Assembly (NCBI GenBank): GCA_963082975.1
Contig: OY720346.1
Location: 40,761,787-40,825,786, forward strand
Reading direction: 5' to 3'
Length of the DNA: 64,000 nucleotides
Source: Labia minor
Lineage: Eukaryota > Arthropoda > Insecta > Dermaptera > Spongiphoridae
Shown here: in pieces, positions 22,581-35,741 of the stretch
Layout: every line of letters starts with the position of its first letter
Position numbering within the stretch: position 1 is the stretch's first letter
Notes under the pieces: model-generated
Database searches by the model: none
What the model was told of the DNA's origin: nothing
The model's input: the letters and a program-made list of their open reading frames with translations, nothing else
Made by a program: the position numbers and the translations under genes

Positions 22581-23781
22581 CATTGATCTTTTTTCATCAA
22601 GCATAAAATTACATACAAGAATAACCTTATTTTAACGGTTATTAAAATTAACATATAATTCATTAATCTCCAAAACATTCAACATATTTTACCTTGTGAT
22701 GAGAAAGACAAAAAAAAATGTTTAAAATCGTCGGTCCAAAGGTCTTAAAAGATGAAATGAGGGAGGGGATTGGCCAAGAGAAGATTATAAATGAGATCCT
22801 AAAGCCGTCACATGGAAAAGCAGTACGACAGGAAGAAAATGTTTAGTAGGGTGGGTGGATGAAAAAAAAAATCCTCCCTCTATCCAACCTCCACTCTCTT
22901 TCTCTCTGTTCTCTATGAAGACAAATGAAGCATGAAAAATGAACTCGACCCCGCCATCTTTATGACACAATAATTGCTTCCTAACGTTTACCTAACTCAC
23001 ACAAAGAAAATAAAAACAAAAATAATAAATATTTCATTAAAATCATATTTACGTAGATACATACCAATATATATATATATATATATATATAAAGAAACAT
23101 CTAAAACAAAAAAAAAATCGGTTATTTGGAATTATTGAGATAAATATTATATTTTGTATTTATCCTCAAGGAATAAAATTAAAAAATAAAAAAAAGACAA
23201 TAAAAATTACTGTTAATTATATACAATATGTGTATATGTATATAACATTTATTTCAATTAAGTATTAATAATACATTTTTAAATTTGTATAATTGAATAA
23301 AAATATAATTCATTTTTTTATATCTTTTAATTAATTTTAATTGAATTTTTATTAAGTAAATATTTAAAATATTTGAATTATATAAGTTTAATTGATACAT
23401 CATTCCATCCTTCCTCCCACTCCTTTTCTCTCTCTGTAACCCTGGGGTGGTATTTAGAATTTTTTTTTTGGATATTTCCATTTATTTTATTTTCATCAGA
23501 ATGTTTAAATCTTATATAATATAATTCTTTTCATTTCTTTCTTTTAAATTTAATGAAAAAATTCTTATAAACGTAAGTTTTGGTAATTAATCCAATCCTA
23601 AAAGTTCTTCGTAACAATATATTATATATAGGGCAATTAAACCTATATATCCATTTGAATCACCTAAATCATATGCTCTTTATTTAGACACATTTGGCAT
23701 ATATATAATTCCTATTTACATTTTGAAAATCATTTAATGAAATTATAAAATTACTCAATGCTAATATGTAAATAAGGTAGG
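22581..23781. other. AT-rich spacer
   Basis: Includes (AT)n at about 23070-23090 and a low-copy part at 22730-22990 with no recognised content. Confidence 0.45.
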
Positions 23782-24260
23782 TAGGTTAAGCCCGTGACTT
23801 TTTGGATTTCAGGTCTCTTAAATGAAATGGCAATACTTCTTCTATCAACAGGCACCTATCAGCAGACTCCTGTCGCAATTTGAACCAGCTGGGTCTTTTA
23901 GTTTTTGTTTGACATCCAGCAGACTACCTCGTGATTGGAGAAGAAAATGGAAAAAAGTCAATTTCAATGAAAATCCATGAATCGGGATACGAATTGTCCC
24001 CTTATCCGCCGTATTCTCGGCATTTAGCCCCTAGTGACTATTTTTTGTTTCCATGCCTGAAGATATGGCTCGGCTGAAGGAGATTTGACTCTAACAATGA
24101 AATCATCTCAAACAAATACTTGATGTCCTCGACAAATATTAATTTTTATAAGGAATAAAAAAAATTGGAGAAACGTTGGTCGAAGAGAACTCAAAGGAAA
24201 AATAAAATAATTTTTTATTCAAAAACCTATTTCATTCAAAAGGTCACGGACTTATTGACC
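23782..24260 (+). mobile_element. Mariner remnant with transposase C-terminus
   Basis: Imperfect terminal repeats AGGTTAAGCCCGTGACTTTT (left) and, in complement, AGGTCAATAAGTCCGTGACC (right). Between them the plus strand reads YPPYSRHLAPSDYFLFPCLK, matching mariner PPYSPDLAPSDYFLF; the last catalytic Asp (in APSD) is kept while the SPD motif is changed. It continues to KKLEKRWSKRTQRK with stops at several points. The N-terminal two thirds are absent. A shorter relative without coding lies at 60745-60870. Confidence 0.8.
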
Positions 24261-24451
24261 TTGTTCTCATATGTTTATGGATGGTCTGATTTTTTAAAGA
24301 AAAATTCTAAAATTTGAATAGATTCCTTTCCTTCAACAAGAAAAAATTAGCTACCCATATATTTAACTACAAAATATTTTAATTAATTATTTATAGAAAT
24401 CTGATTTTCAAAATGCAAATGTGAGTTTCCACCTATCGAAGGATGACTTTT

Positions 24452-24746
24452 GGTTTTCCTCTAAAGTGACCATAAAAATAAAGATGTATGATAATTATAT
24501 GATAATTTTTCACATGATTAAAAATTGTATAAAACTGCTATATATGGAATTTCAGCTTAATTGAATCGCTGAAAGTACCGGAATTAATTTTTTAACACTG
24601 CAAATCAACAAAGAGCCGAACATGCGCTGTTTTAATAAATATTATTTATTAATTTTAATTAATAATTAATTAAATTTAATTTAAATATAATATATGTTAT
24701 TAAATCCATTTCAAAATGCGAGATAGACGAGTGGAGACACTCCAGC
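24452..24746 (+). mobile_element. Family B, copy B2, 5'-truncated
   Basis: Starts within the block containing CTCTAAAGTGACC and runs to the 3' end with GCGAGATAG and the hairpin GAGTG-GAGA-CACTC. The microsatellite half is absent. Confidence 0.85.
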
Positions 24747-25952
24747 TTATTTACAATGATATATAAATAAATATGATTTCAAAAAATTAGGTATTTCTTG
24801 ACCTATTAATGTTCAATTCATCCATGCTTTCTTTATAAACGAATGTTAGACTGTTAAATTGCTTTTTAGACTTTTCTATTGGAAAAGATTTTGTGTCAAT
24901 TGGTAATGAATATTATTTTAACTTTTCTATGAAATATTTAAAACAACTTGTATTTATATACTTAGGTATTTATGGTTTCTTACTAAAAATCCTATCGTTA
25001 AATAAAAGAGAAGTTTTTTTTAACTGAAATTATTATTATTATTATTAATATTATTTAAGTAATTTATTTTCTTTTTATTACTTGGCTAAAGTTGTTCAAT
25101 TGCTTTTTAAAACTTATTTTCTTCATAAAATATAATATTATTAATATATATATAAACACAAAATTATTCTAAGATGAGAAGAAACAAGTTGAAAATGATT
25201 TTTCGAATCTAATAAAAATTGAAAGGTAATTTTCCTATTTAGTAAAAATCTCACATTAATTTTTTCAAATTTCCTTTAATAACTTTCTCTACTTTAATAG
25301 TTAACTTAAAATTAAAAATATATAGAAGAAGAATATTTGATCTTATACTGGTGTTGGTTTGAACTAGGTATGATTTTTTATAATTCTAAAAATATATTCA
25401 AGAAATCCTAATATAATTATCTATATAAATATTTATATGTGAATACTAAATGAAAAACTAACAACGTGGAAAGATAATATATATATATATATATGTTCAA
25501 ATCAAAAATTAAATGAGAATTGAGAATAAAAGAAATTGCGATTTGTTATAATAAAGAAATAAATGATTTAAATTTACTGAATTATAAATAATTAGTACCT
25601 TGTTCACTGAGCCGGTCATTAAAATTTAATTAAATTTATTCCTTATTATCGAGTTTGGCTAGTAATATTAATGTATGGCCTATGGATATAACATAATATA
25701 TATTTCGTAATGTGATTACAAAATATTATTAAAATAAATATTAATAATTTTATTTTATTTATAATAATTTATATTTAAGGAATCACTGTCTGGTGCCATT
25801 TTTTTATTATTAAAAGTCCAATTTTAAATTAAGAAAAAACTAACAAAAATTATTTTTCCCGAGGCTGAAACCAATACAGATCGATTTTTCTTTATAAAAA
25901 ATCTAAGGTGTGAATTTCAAAAAAATCCTTAGAGCGGAATAATATCTCAAAA

Positions 25953-25989
<37 letters not shown>
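24747..25989. other. AT-rich spacer
   Basis: Simple AT sequence with (ATT)n near 25030 and (AT)n at 25956-25985. Nothing else recognised. Confidence 0.5.
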
Positions 25990-26503
25990 TACGAGGTGTG
26001 TCTAAAAAGTTCGGTGAATGGTTTGATAAAAACATTAAAAAGAGAATGTTAATTGTAAATACCTTTATTAACCTTCAAAATACTCTCCAATAGCCACAAC
26101 ACACTTCTGACAACGTTCGTATAACGCTTGAAAACGGTTGGAGAAGTCTTGATGTGGCATCGTTCTCAGAGTAGTCGTCACGACGTTCAGGCCGGCAATC
26201 CACAAGCAGAACACCAGAAAACACTGACGAGTTCTAGATATGCTAACAAAAGATCGGCGACTAATATTCGAAGAATTGGGTATTAGCAAAGACACAGTAA
26301 GTAGTGTTTTCTGGTGTCCTGCTTGTGGATTGCCGGCCTGAACGTTGTGACGGCTACTTTGAGAACGATTATACGAACGTTGTCAGAAGTGTGTTGTGGC
26401 TATTGGAGAGTATTTTGAATGTTAATAAAGGTATTTACAATTAACATTCACGTTTTAATGTTTTTATCATACCATTCACCGAACTTTTTAGACACACCTC
26501 GTA
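25990..26503. mobile_element. Mariner foldback element, copy 1
   Basis: Terminal TA dinucleotides enclose ends starting CGAGGTGTGTCTAAAAAGTT. The arms are about 200 bp and nearly identical in inverted orientation, far longer than normal mariner TIRs. Each arm reads outward as the transposase C-terminus (RCQKCVVAIGEYFEG). The centre (from about 26239) reads MLTKDRRLIFEELGISKDTV, a fragment of the transposase N-terminal DNA-binding region. The unit is two 3' ends head to head around an internal piece. The same plan is at 45825-46330. Confidence 0.88.
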
Positions 26504-27509
26504 TATTTATATGTATATACAATTTTACTATGTGATAAGATAAATAAGATAAACCAACGATTTAATTAAATAAAGCATTCTCTAGAAGTTGACGTTTATC
26601 CAAACATATCTTCTATCAACTGAAATATTATAAACATTACAAGGTCTTATTAATTTATTTAATTTTAATTAATTTAATAAATTTAATTCATTTCTACTAA
26701 TATATATATCTATAATATTAGATAATTATTTATATGTTCATGTGTAGAGGAAGATGAGTGGAGATAATCAATTTTCGTTATTGACTATAATAGTTCCTAA
26801 AAAAATAATTTTATAACATTTAATTAATTAAAGAAAAAAATTAATATTATGAAATCTCCGTTATTGTGCATTTTCTTTGACAACGTTTCTTTTTGAAATT
26901 AGCGTTTTAATTAATTGTTCGTTAATATTTTCGATTTAATTGCTAACGTACAATTCAAAGATTCTATCAACAAAATCTTTATCATACTTGAAATTTCTTT
27001 GTCATCCTTATTATAATAGTTTACTGACATATTACTAATTAATAAATAAATTTAATTAGTAATTCTGAATTTTGTTTTCCATCCACCCTTTAAGGATACT
27101 TAAACGCCCCTTCACGAGTCTGATATTAAATATGAATATTAATTAATCAGAGGAAAACGATGACAATAAGTAGCTAATTAATAAGTAAAATTATTTTTTC
27201 TCCCTCTTTAAAATATAGGTAAATGAATCAAAAAAGAAAAATAATTGTTTATAAGCTTAGACTTTATATTGGTTATCTCTATATACATTTTAAAAATTAA
27301 ATATAATTTAACATTATAATCAATTCATTTTTATAGGTTGTTGTATTTTATATAATTTTGAGAAATTATAATATACAATATTAATATATTTTTTTTATAT
27401 TCTATTTGTTTGTTATTTTCCAATACTAATATGTTTGTTTTTAGGTTCCACTCATAAAATTCAATCTTGACATTGTATGAGATATTGTAAGAGAGAAAAT
27501 CTCTCTTTT
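26504..27509. other. AT-rich spacer
   Basis: No repeat, RNA or protein signal recognised; a possibly low-copy part lies at 26870-27150. Confidence 0.45.
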
Positions 27510-28026
27510 TACTATCTCGCCAGTCATTTTCACAAAAGTTGAGAAAAATGTGTGTATGTAGACAAGATTACGCAAAAACGGTTTTAGCTAGAATAATGAA
27601 ATTTGGTACACGGGCATTATTTAAAATTCGTAATTTTATATCAACTTTTGAAAAATATAGCTCATCCGGAAGAGGGTCATTACCTTCCATGGTTTCATTT
27701 TTTTTTCCTATAAACAGTCTATACTGACCGTAAAAATAAAGATATATGTTTGATAGTATTTCAGATGATTAAAAATTGTATAAAACTGCTATATATAGAA
27801 TTTCAGTAATTGAATCGCTGAAAGTACCGGAATTAATTTTTTAACACGTTGACTAGCAATCACGCGCCAGCACGTGACGTGGTGCCATCAACAAAGAGAC
27901 AAATACTCGCTGGTTTAATAACTATTATTTATTAATTGATAATTTATAATTAATTAATTTTAATTTAAATATATTTATTATTTAACCCAATTCAAATTGC
28001 GAGATAGTCGAGTAGAGACACTCCAG
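27510..28026 (+). mobile_element. Family B, copy B3
   Basis: The 5' end ACTATCTCGCCAG is followed by a short internal deletion, a reduced GTGTGTATG tract, and the block CAAAAACGGTTTTAGCTAG leading into ATGAAATTTGGTAC. The 3' end has GCGAGATAGT and a hairpin with loop GAGA, one stem pair lost. An ORF across its centre is noncoding. Confidence 0.88.
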
Positions 28027-31000
28027 ATTTTTTTTGTTGTTAAAATCCGTCCGCCTTTCTCTACTTTGACTGAAAATAAAAATTTTAAACAATTTTCTAT
28101 TTTAAGGAATATTTTGTTTAAGCGAAAATAAGCTAGTTTCCCATTATATTTCTTCTCAGTTCCTGAAATTATCTTAGGATAATTTCCCTTCCCATTTAAT
28201 TCTATAATTAATATAAATATTTATATTCTTAGTATATATATTTTTTTTGTCAATATAATTTCAATATTAAGAAGACATTGGTTCACTTATTTCTCCTTCT
28301 ATAAAATTATTATTAATTCTTTCCTCTCCTTTTCACCTGTTCTGTCCTTATTTCTTTCCTTTTGCTAATTTAGGAAAATTAGCTGGCGTTCAACAGACTT
28401 TCTTTCTATTATCCCTTTTCTCCTTCCTCTTATAAGGGCCGAATGGCAAACTCGTTGGCCAACACCTCCCCCCCTTCCCTTATAATATATTTTTAATAAA
28501 ATTGATTATATTTATTTTTATTATTTATTTTTTATATTAATTAAAAATAAAAATTAATATATATTTTTAATTTTTTATGGTATTTTTTAAGGCTCTCTAC
28601 AACATTAAGAAATCAAAGATAATTTATTAATAGTGAATAATTAAAAATATATATTACTTATCATGTTAACAAGATGCATGCACTTACAATTTAGATGGAA
28701 TTGTATACTCAAAATTTAACTCACCTAATTATAATTAAACAATTGGTTTAAAATTTTGTACTTGTGTTTTGAATGATATTACCTTCCTGAAATTTATTTT
28801 AATATAATAAAATACTTTATTATTTAAATAATAATGTTCAAGACATGGATGCCTTTAAAAATAGAATGAGCTTCCCAAATCTTATTCAACTTGTTATAAA
28901 TCAAAATGTATTATAATTTTTATCATACTTCAATTTTAACGAAAGTGAGAATGGTTTTTTGTCGATAATTTTTTCTTCAATTGTACTAATATAAGTAAAA
29001 AAAATATCTTGTCTTAGATAATCGATTAAAAATAATAAGGTTGGTTACAAAAATATTTAAAAACTAAGTCAATTTCATGAAATATTAAACAATTTTTTTT
29101 TTAATTTTTCTTCTTTTACCAGTAGTTTTTGATGTCCAAATAACTCGCTTTTGTAGGAAAACTTTTTCCCATTTTATGCTGTATTAAATTTGAGTGACTA
29201 CTTTTTTTAGTGATATTAAGGATTTTTAAAAATATTTTTGGATAATTATTTATTAACATATCCACCATTAATTTTATTTTATAATTTTGACAAAGACGAA
29301 TGGCATCTCGTTTTTTTTAATTGTTAGTAGGTATAAACTTATATCTATATTTTTAATTATTTTTTTAATTTTACTCTCTGACTAATATTATATTCAATTC
29401 ATTATTAAAATCAATAAATTTGATTCTTCTTATTTTAATTATTATTTATAAAATTATAATAATTTTATTATTGATATTGAAATATGAATTAAATTATAAA
29501 TTAATTTTATTATATTATTTATTCTTGCTATTTTTTTTATTTAAAGTTTTGATTAATTAAAAGCTTAAACTTCTCGTAACACACCTCTCTGAAGCTTTTG
29601 ACAGATTTTGCATTTAATCATTTAAAAACAGTAAAAATTTAGGAATTTAACAATGTTTCTTTATTAAGTTATTACTTGTTTTTTTTAAATACTTATAAAC
29701 ATTAAAAATTTAAAAAAAAAATCTTATTTGGAAATAATTGAAAAAACTGCAATTAAAAAAAATCTTTCAAAAAAAAAAAAAAATTTTAACCTTTATTTTC
29801 TTCCCTTCATGTTTTATTTTAATTGCTTATTTTGCAATCATCTTCTTTGCTCTGCTGTTAAAAATGTATATACGTTGAATACTTTGAGCCTCTTTTTGTA
29901 TTAGCTTCTTTTATTGTGTGATCGCCATCCTCTTTGCACGATGTTGTCGTTGTTTATTTTCTTTGTTTTCGTTTGTAATTTTTGGTGCCTCATTAAATTT
30001 TCACTCGTTTTTTTTTTTTTTTTATGTATAATTTTTGTTTTTGTTAATTGTCTCGACAACAAAAACAAAATAGGAAAGTAAATATTAATCATTTGTAATA
30101 AGAATATATTTACATATACGATACATATGTGTTATAAAAGCATTATATACAATTTTCATAGAATATATATGCATTGATATAAAATCTATATTATAAAAGG
30201 TAATTAATGAATTCATCTTATCATTGTTAAAAGGTGGTTATATTAAAATCAAACCCCTTAACTTTATGCAACCATTTTTCTAACTGAATTGCATATCCTC
30301 CAGGCGTTGTATAAAATAACACATTTGTTGTGTAAAGATCTATCTCAATAATAATCATAAATTAATATTTGTTTATAAAGTTAGCCAATCAACACTTTAA
30401 GTTCCTAAACATAGTTTTATATTTACTGACCTCTTCACAAACTTAGATATGTATATAATAATAATAATTATTCTTATATTGTTATATACATTATTCAAGG
30501 AATTTTAATAATTTGTCTTCGTACCTTTCCCGCATATTTATATATAATTTTTTAGTCAATAAATTTATTAATTCCAAATAAACACTGATGGAATAAATTG
30601 TATAATAAACATTTGTTAAATCAAATCAATAAAATGGTCATGAACTATTTTCCATATTGGTAACAATTTTCCTAATAATTCTCTTATGGTATTTTTTTCG
30701 TTTGTATATTTTTTTTAAGAAAGCAAGAACTGAGCGTACTCATCAGAGATTGGTTTAAATTAAAATATATACATTTTTGTAACTGGAGTTATTTTAAAAA
30801 TATCTCAAATTTATATAGCTTATATACCAGCTATAACTTCTTCCAAAATGAGTTATAGAACAATATGTCCCTTGCTAGAAGTGTATGCCTAAAATTATTA
30901 TAATAATAAATTAAAATAAAAATAATTTAATAATCCATTAAATCCAAAATTATTTAAATGTCAATAATAAATTAAGTAATTTATTATTTTTTTGATAATT

Positions 31001-32164
31001 TATGGAATATTATTTTATTTTTTTCCTAATATATAAATTATGAATTATAATTACTAATATTAAACTTTTAAAAAATTTATATAATAAAAATTTAGTTAAT
31101 AATATAGTAAAAAAGTATAAATTATTTCCCTACTTTTTAAGTTAATGAATAGTAATCGAGATTTATTTATTTATTATGAGAGATTATGGTTATATATTGG
31201 ATTTATTACACTAAAAAAGAAAGTTCTTCCTATAAAGAAAGTCAAGGACAATTAAAGAAATGGATGGTAGGCGAATGACGGTCATTTGAGTTGGTATATT
31301 CTTTATCATCAAGAATTGTTGTTTTATGACAACAGAAAATGAAGCCATAACGAGAAACTAATTTTCGTAATGGGCGTGAATTATAATTAAATATTTATTC
31401 CTGAAAATCGTTGTCGGAAACAACCAACCATTTGGATTTATTCATCGATGATATATTTATATAGAGAAGATATATATAGGTATAATAAATGACACGAAAT
31501 TACCTCGTGGTAGGAGATAATCACAAGAGAATGGAATTACAAACGAAGGATTTAATAAATAACAAAAAATTTATTTATTGCAAGTAATTTTATTCCAAGT
31601 AATAAGTAATTGAATAATACAATTAAAACGTTTTATGAATATATATATATATATATTTTGTCTTTTTAATATATTGGAATTAATTGAGTTTGTAATTTGT
31701 ATGACTGATTTGGTTGTATAAGAAAAGTGGTCATTATATTTAATTAACTAATATTAATATTAGTATTATATAAGAGAAGGTTGCTATTGATGGGCTATTT
31801 GAAGGAAATTTATAATAAAATCCATGGATAATGTAATACAAATATACGATAGAACATATTTGTTAATGCAATAGATACATTATATTTTGTTTTTCACTCT
31901 AGTAGAAAAGTAATAAATATTCAATGTTAACGAGATATTTCAAAAATAAAAAGCTAGTCATCGAGCAATTTTAGGTGAGTGGTTTCTTAAATTGTACCCT
32001 GTATTCCCCTCTACCCACTTTAAGGGGAAATGAAAACCTGACTTTATTGCTACAATACGAATTTAGAATGAATCTCTTATTAATTTATTATTTCATTAAA
32101 ATGTGAGTTAATTACCATAAATTTAATTGTTAAATTATTATTCATTTAATTATTACTCTTATTA
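28027..32164. other. 4.1-kb AT-rich desert
   Basis: No mobile element, RNA gene or credible frame is recognised. Low-copy pyrimidine-rich sequence at 28310-28490 and a mixed segment at 31190-31480 stand out mildly. The rest is poly-A/T-rich. It is the longest stretch free of recognisable elements in the window. Confidence 0.5.
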
Positions 32165-32172
32165 CTTTAAGT

Positions 32173-32619
32173 CAGAGGTTCTTAAACTGTGGTCCGCGAA
32201 GCCTTTACTGGGGGTCCGCAAAGCCATCGTACAGGTGCACGAGAAAATGATGAGTCGGTTAAAACTTTATTTAATATAAAAGAAGCGATGGCATGGCTTT
32301 GTGAGGAAACAGAGATCAAATACCCAAATTCAACGAAATGTGCAAGAAAACTATTGCTACCGTTTCCATCTTCATATTTAGCAGAATTTTCTTTCTTCAA
32401 TATTATAATTTCTAATAAAATGTGTTCTACAATATGCAAAAAAATCGTTATTCACCAATTACTGTTAGAAATATTCATCATATATCCTTGTTCTTATGAG
32501 ATCGTAAGCCAGAAATTAACTAATAAAATGACGTAAAGTACCTAAAGTTGGAATGGGGTCCGCCAAAAAAATTTTTTTCAAGTGGGGGTCCGCAGAGTAC
32601 ATAAGATTAAGAACTTCTG
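32173..32619 (+). mobile_element. hAT element with transposase fragment
   Basis: Ends CAGAGGTTCTTAA and TTAAGAACTTCTG are flanked by an exact 8-bp duplication CTTTAAGT (32165-32172, 32620-32627). At 447 bp it is far shorter than an autonomous hAT and is internally deleted. It retains a plus-strand piece of transposase from near the C-terminal dimerisation region. Confidence 0.93.
32189..32536 (+). pseudogene. hAT (ZBED-like) transposase fragment
   Basis: The 115-residue frame contains AMAWLCEETEIKYPNST and ARKLLLPFPSSYLAEFSFFN. These resemble the C-terminal part of ZBED/SCAND3-type hAT transposases (pattern LLPFPSSYLAE.GFS). The BED zinc finger and catalytic core are missing; the first 20 residues come from terminal repeat sequence. 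Not functional. Confidence 0.75.
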
Positions 32620-32627
32620 CTTTAAGT

Positions 32628-33387
32628 TATTATACTAAATTAATCTCTATGATTATTTAGTTATTATTATCCAATAGTTTCTTTTTAATTTTGCTACGAT
32701 ACTCGGTAGCTGTGAAAAGACGCGCAGATACATTGGTTCATTTAAGGACACGAGCACGGCATCGCTTAACAAGAGCTAGTTTCAGTTTACAAATAAATTT
32801 ATATTATGAATATGACAAAATCGAATTTTAAAATATTGCCTGTATAATTTAAAATACTATTACAATCTTGTTGAAATACTTCGTTCATTAACACTAGTAA
32901 ATTAGAAGAAAAAGGAGTACTCTTATTGACCATTGAAATACACCTAATTAATATATCTCTACTCTACTCGACTTTGGCCCATCGAGACTCTCAAATATAA
33001 AATTATCAATATTTATTTGGTATATGATCTTTCACAACTAGTAATTTAAACCGCGATTGTCAGCAATATTTGCAATATTTATATCTTTATAAATATTTTT
33101 ACCCTAGGTGCTTATTCTCCCCTCTCCCCTTTTCATCAGTTGACGCCGATGGCACGATCCATGCCTGTAATATCTTAGTTATGCTACGGTTTATAAAAAA
33201 AATAGCTGCCCTAATAATATCCATTGTCTTATTTTAAATTCCAAATTGTCTATCTATTTATTACAATTTACTTACAAAACATTTTGCATAAAACATTAAT
33301 GTATTTTGAAATTAGTAATAAATAAAAAAAAACTCTGACTTTTGTACGTCCTACGCAAGAACAACACCTATCAAGTCGGTTATATCA
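32628..33387. other. Spacer
   Basis: Mixed low-copy sequence at 32690-32790 and 33090-33230 without recognisable frame or repeat; the remainder is AT-rich. Confidence 0.45.
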
Positions 33388-33615
33388 ATTAGGTGTCCTA
33401 TGACCAGTAGAACGAGCCCTATCAACCTTTACCTTGATTTTCTTGATTGGAGGCGCTACTTTTTTATCAGGTAGATTCCCAATTTTGATCCCTGAGGCTG
33501 AATTGACTCCGTTCCATAGACTCCAGATAGAGAAAAATCCCATGCCAGGCCCTGGACTTGAACTCGGGACCACGAGAATATGAAACAGCTACACTATCTC
33601 CTACCCTGTTGTGCC
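33388..33615 (-). mobile_element. tRNA-derived SINE, copy S2
   Basis: Second copy of the SINE at 21245. On the minus strand the B-box is GTTCAAGTCC (complement of 33554-33563), preceded by TATTCTCGTGGTCCC. The body shares TCAAGAAAATCAAGGTAAAG with S1. The flanking target duplication is unclear. Confidence 0.75.
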
Positions 33616-35117
33616 TTCTATTCTTCTTCTTGTTATTTTTTTTTTTAATTTTTACAATTGAACATGCCATTATGAACCTTCGTATAGGCTCCAGCCTGGG
33701 GCCTCAAAATCAAGAGGGACCTTCCTTTGAATTAAAAAAATTAATAATTCAACAATATAACTTATTAACATATTTACACGTTCATAGATATATTACATTG
33801 ATTTTTAACTCATTTTATATATTTCTTGAGAGAGAATAAGTAACTAAATGATTTAATTAAATCTAATAATGTTATAATTTATTTTTTTGTTATTTAAAGT
33901 TAAATATCAAATAATACAAATAATTATATTATTAATATAAATTATACTAATCACAATATATACATATGTAACAACATATATATGCATTTAAACATATATT
34001 TCCTTCTATTTAAGTGATTTTATTTGAATAAAAGAAAATGTGAAAAAGATTAGGGCCGATTTTAATCAAAATCCAACCTTCATATATAGATGTATGTAAA
34101 TAACAAATGTAAATTATATCAATTGAAGATTCAAATAAAATTATTTTATTAAATATAGAATTAGTATTACTAAAATAACTAAAAATGTAGATTTTATCTT
34201 TTATAATCATTTTTAGTGAATTTTAATTAATAACTTGACAAATATTTAGATTATTGCTAAAATGTTTTGGTAAAAGTACATTTATATAATATGATTATAC
34301 TCTTAATAATGTTATTATTTTATTTATTAATATATTAATTGAATTAAAATAAAAACTCTAAACTATATATATATGTATATATAAATTTAATATAAATGAA
34401 TGTTCATAATTTTTTAATATGAATTATATTATATTATTTAACTTTCACCTATGTTAGGTAATGAATAATTGATTGTGACATAATATCTTATCCATTCGTT
34501 AATCAATCTGTTTTCATTGATGTTAACGCCAATTGAGGACTTTCATTTAAGTACAAATAAGCAAGTCGAGGTCGATCTGATCCTCGAGACTCAACGCCCC
34601 CCGCCTCTGCCCACCCCACACCTCAACACATTCACCAATATGCGCCCTCCATCGTTGCACCCTCTGCAAGTCAACTCACGTCCGATGAAAGAGGTTCATA
34701 GAATCGTAAAACCGTCCTGGGGGTTGCAACCCTGAACAGAAACGCTACCAACTTTTCTTCCTTGTGCTTAGAGAAAGAAGTCGTATTCGGCAAAATTAAT
34801 TTATATTATAGAAAAAAAAACTTCTACCTCTCCACCATCCTTCATGACCTTCTTCTAATTTCATCTTCTATTCCCTACTCTTTCTTTCAGGTTCTCTATC
34901 CCTCCAATCCAAGTTAATACATCTATTTTCTATATCATTAAAGATAATAGTTGAATATGTGTGGTAGTCCACATATGACTTTTCAATTGATACATACAGT
35001 AGTTTAAATATATTTCTTTTTCTCTTTCTTCTTTTTCTTTTTCTTATTCTCTTTCTAAATATGTTTTAAACATTAAAATATTAAATATTTTAAAAAAGTA
35101 TATCGGAATAAAAAAAT
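33616..35117. other. Spacer with one GC-richer island
   Basis: AT-rich overall. Positions 34550-34760 are markedly GC-rich and unique here; the 72-codon frame through them has no recognised motif. This could be an exon or regulatory DNA, with no further support. Confidence 0.4.
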
Positions 35118-35741
35118 CTGGAGAGTCTCTACTCGACTATCTCGCAAATTTGAATTGGATTAATTAACATACATTATATTTAAAATAAAAATTTAATTAA
35201 TTATAAATTATAAATTAAAATTAATAAATAAATAATATTTATTAAACCAGTGCGTATTTGACTCTTTGTTGATGGCTCCACGTGCCACGTTGAAGTGTTA
35301 AAAAATTAATTCTGGTACTTTCAGCGATTCAATCAAGCTGAAATTCTATATATAGCAGTTTTATACAATTATTAATCATGTGAAAAATTATCAAACATAT
35401 CTTTATTTTTACGGTCAGTTTAGAGGAAACAATATAAATATAAAAAAATTTTATAAAATAACGTTTTTCTCATGGATTAAAAAGAATAAAATAATTTTTC
35501 TATAAGCCTGACAAAGTTTATGGATGAATTGCTTCATATTCAACTAAAAACATTGAACGCTTTTAGTTTTCATTTGCTTTCTATTTTATTTCTATGCAAT
35601 TAAATTCCTTTATAGGGCTATAATTTATATATATACTTTCCTACCACACTAAAATGACTCAGGGATCTTCAAAATGGATAAAAACATCAAAATCTCGACA
35701 TCGAAATTCGTGATATCAATACTATCTCTGGCGAGATAGTA
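35118..35741 (-). mobile_element. Family B, copy B4
   Basis: Both ends are recognisable (GCGAGATAGT arm at 35731-35740, hairpin end at 35118). The hairpin stem is decayed. The microsatellite and core block are replaced by about 200 bp of unrelated AT-rich sequence (35430-35640). Confidence 0.85.
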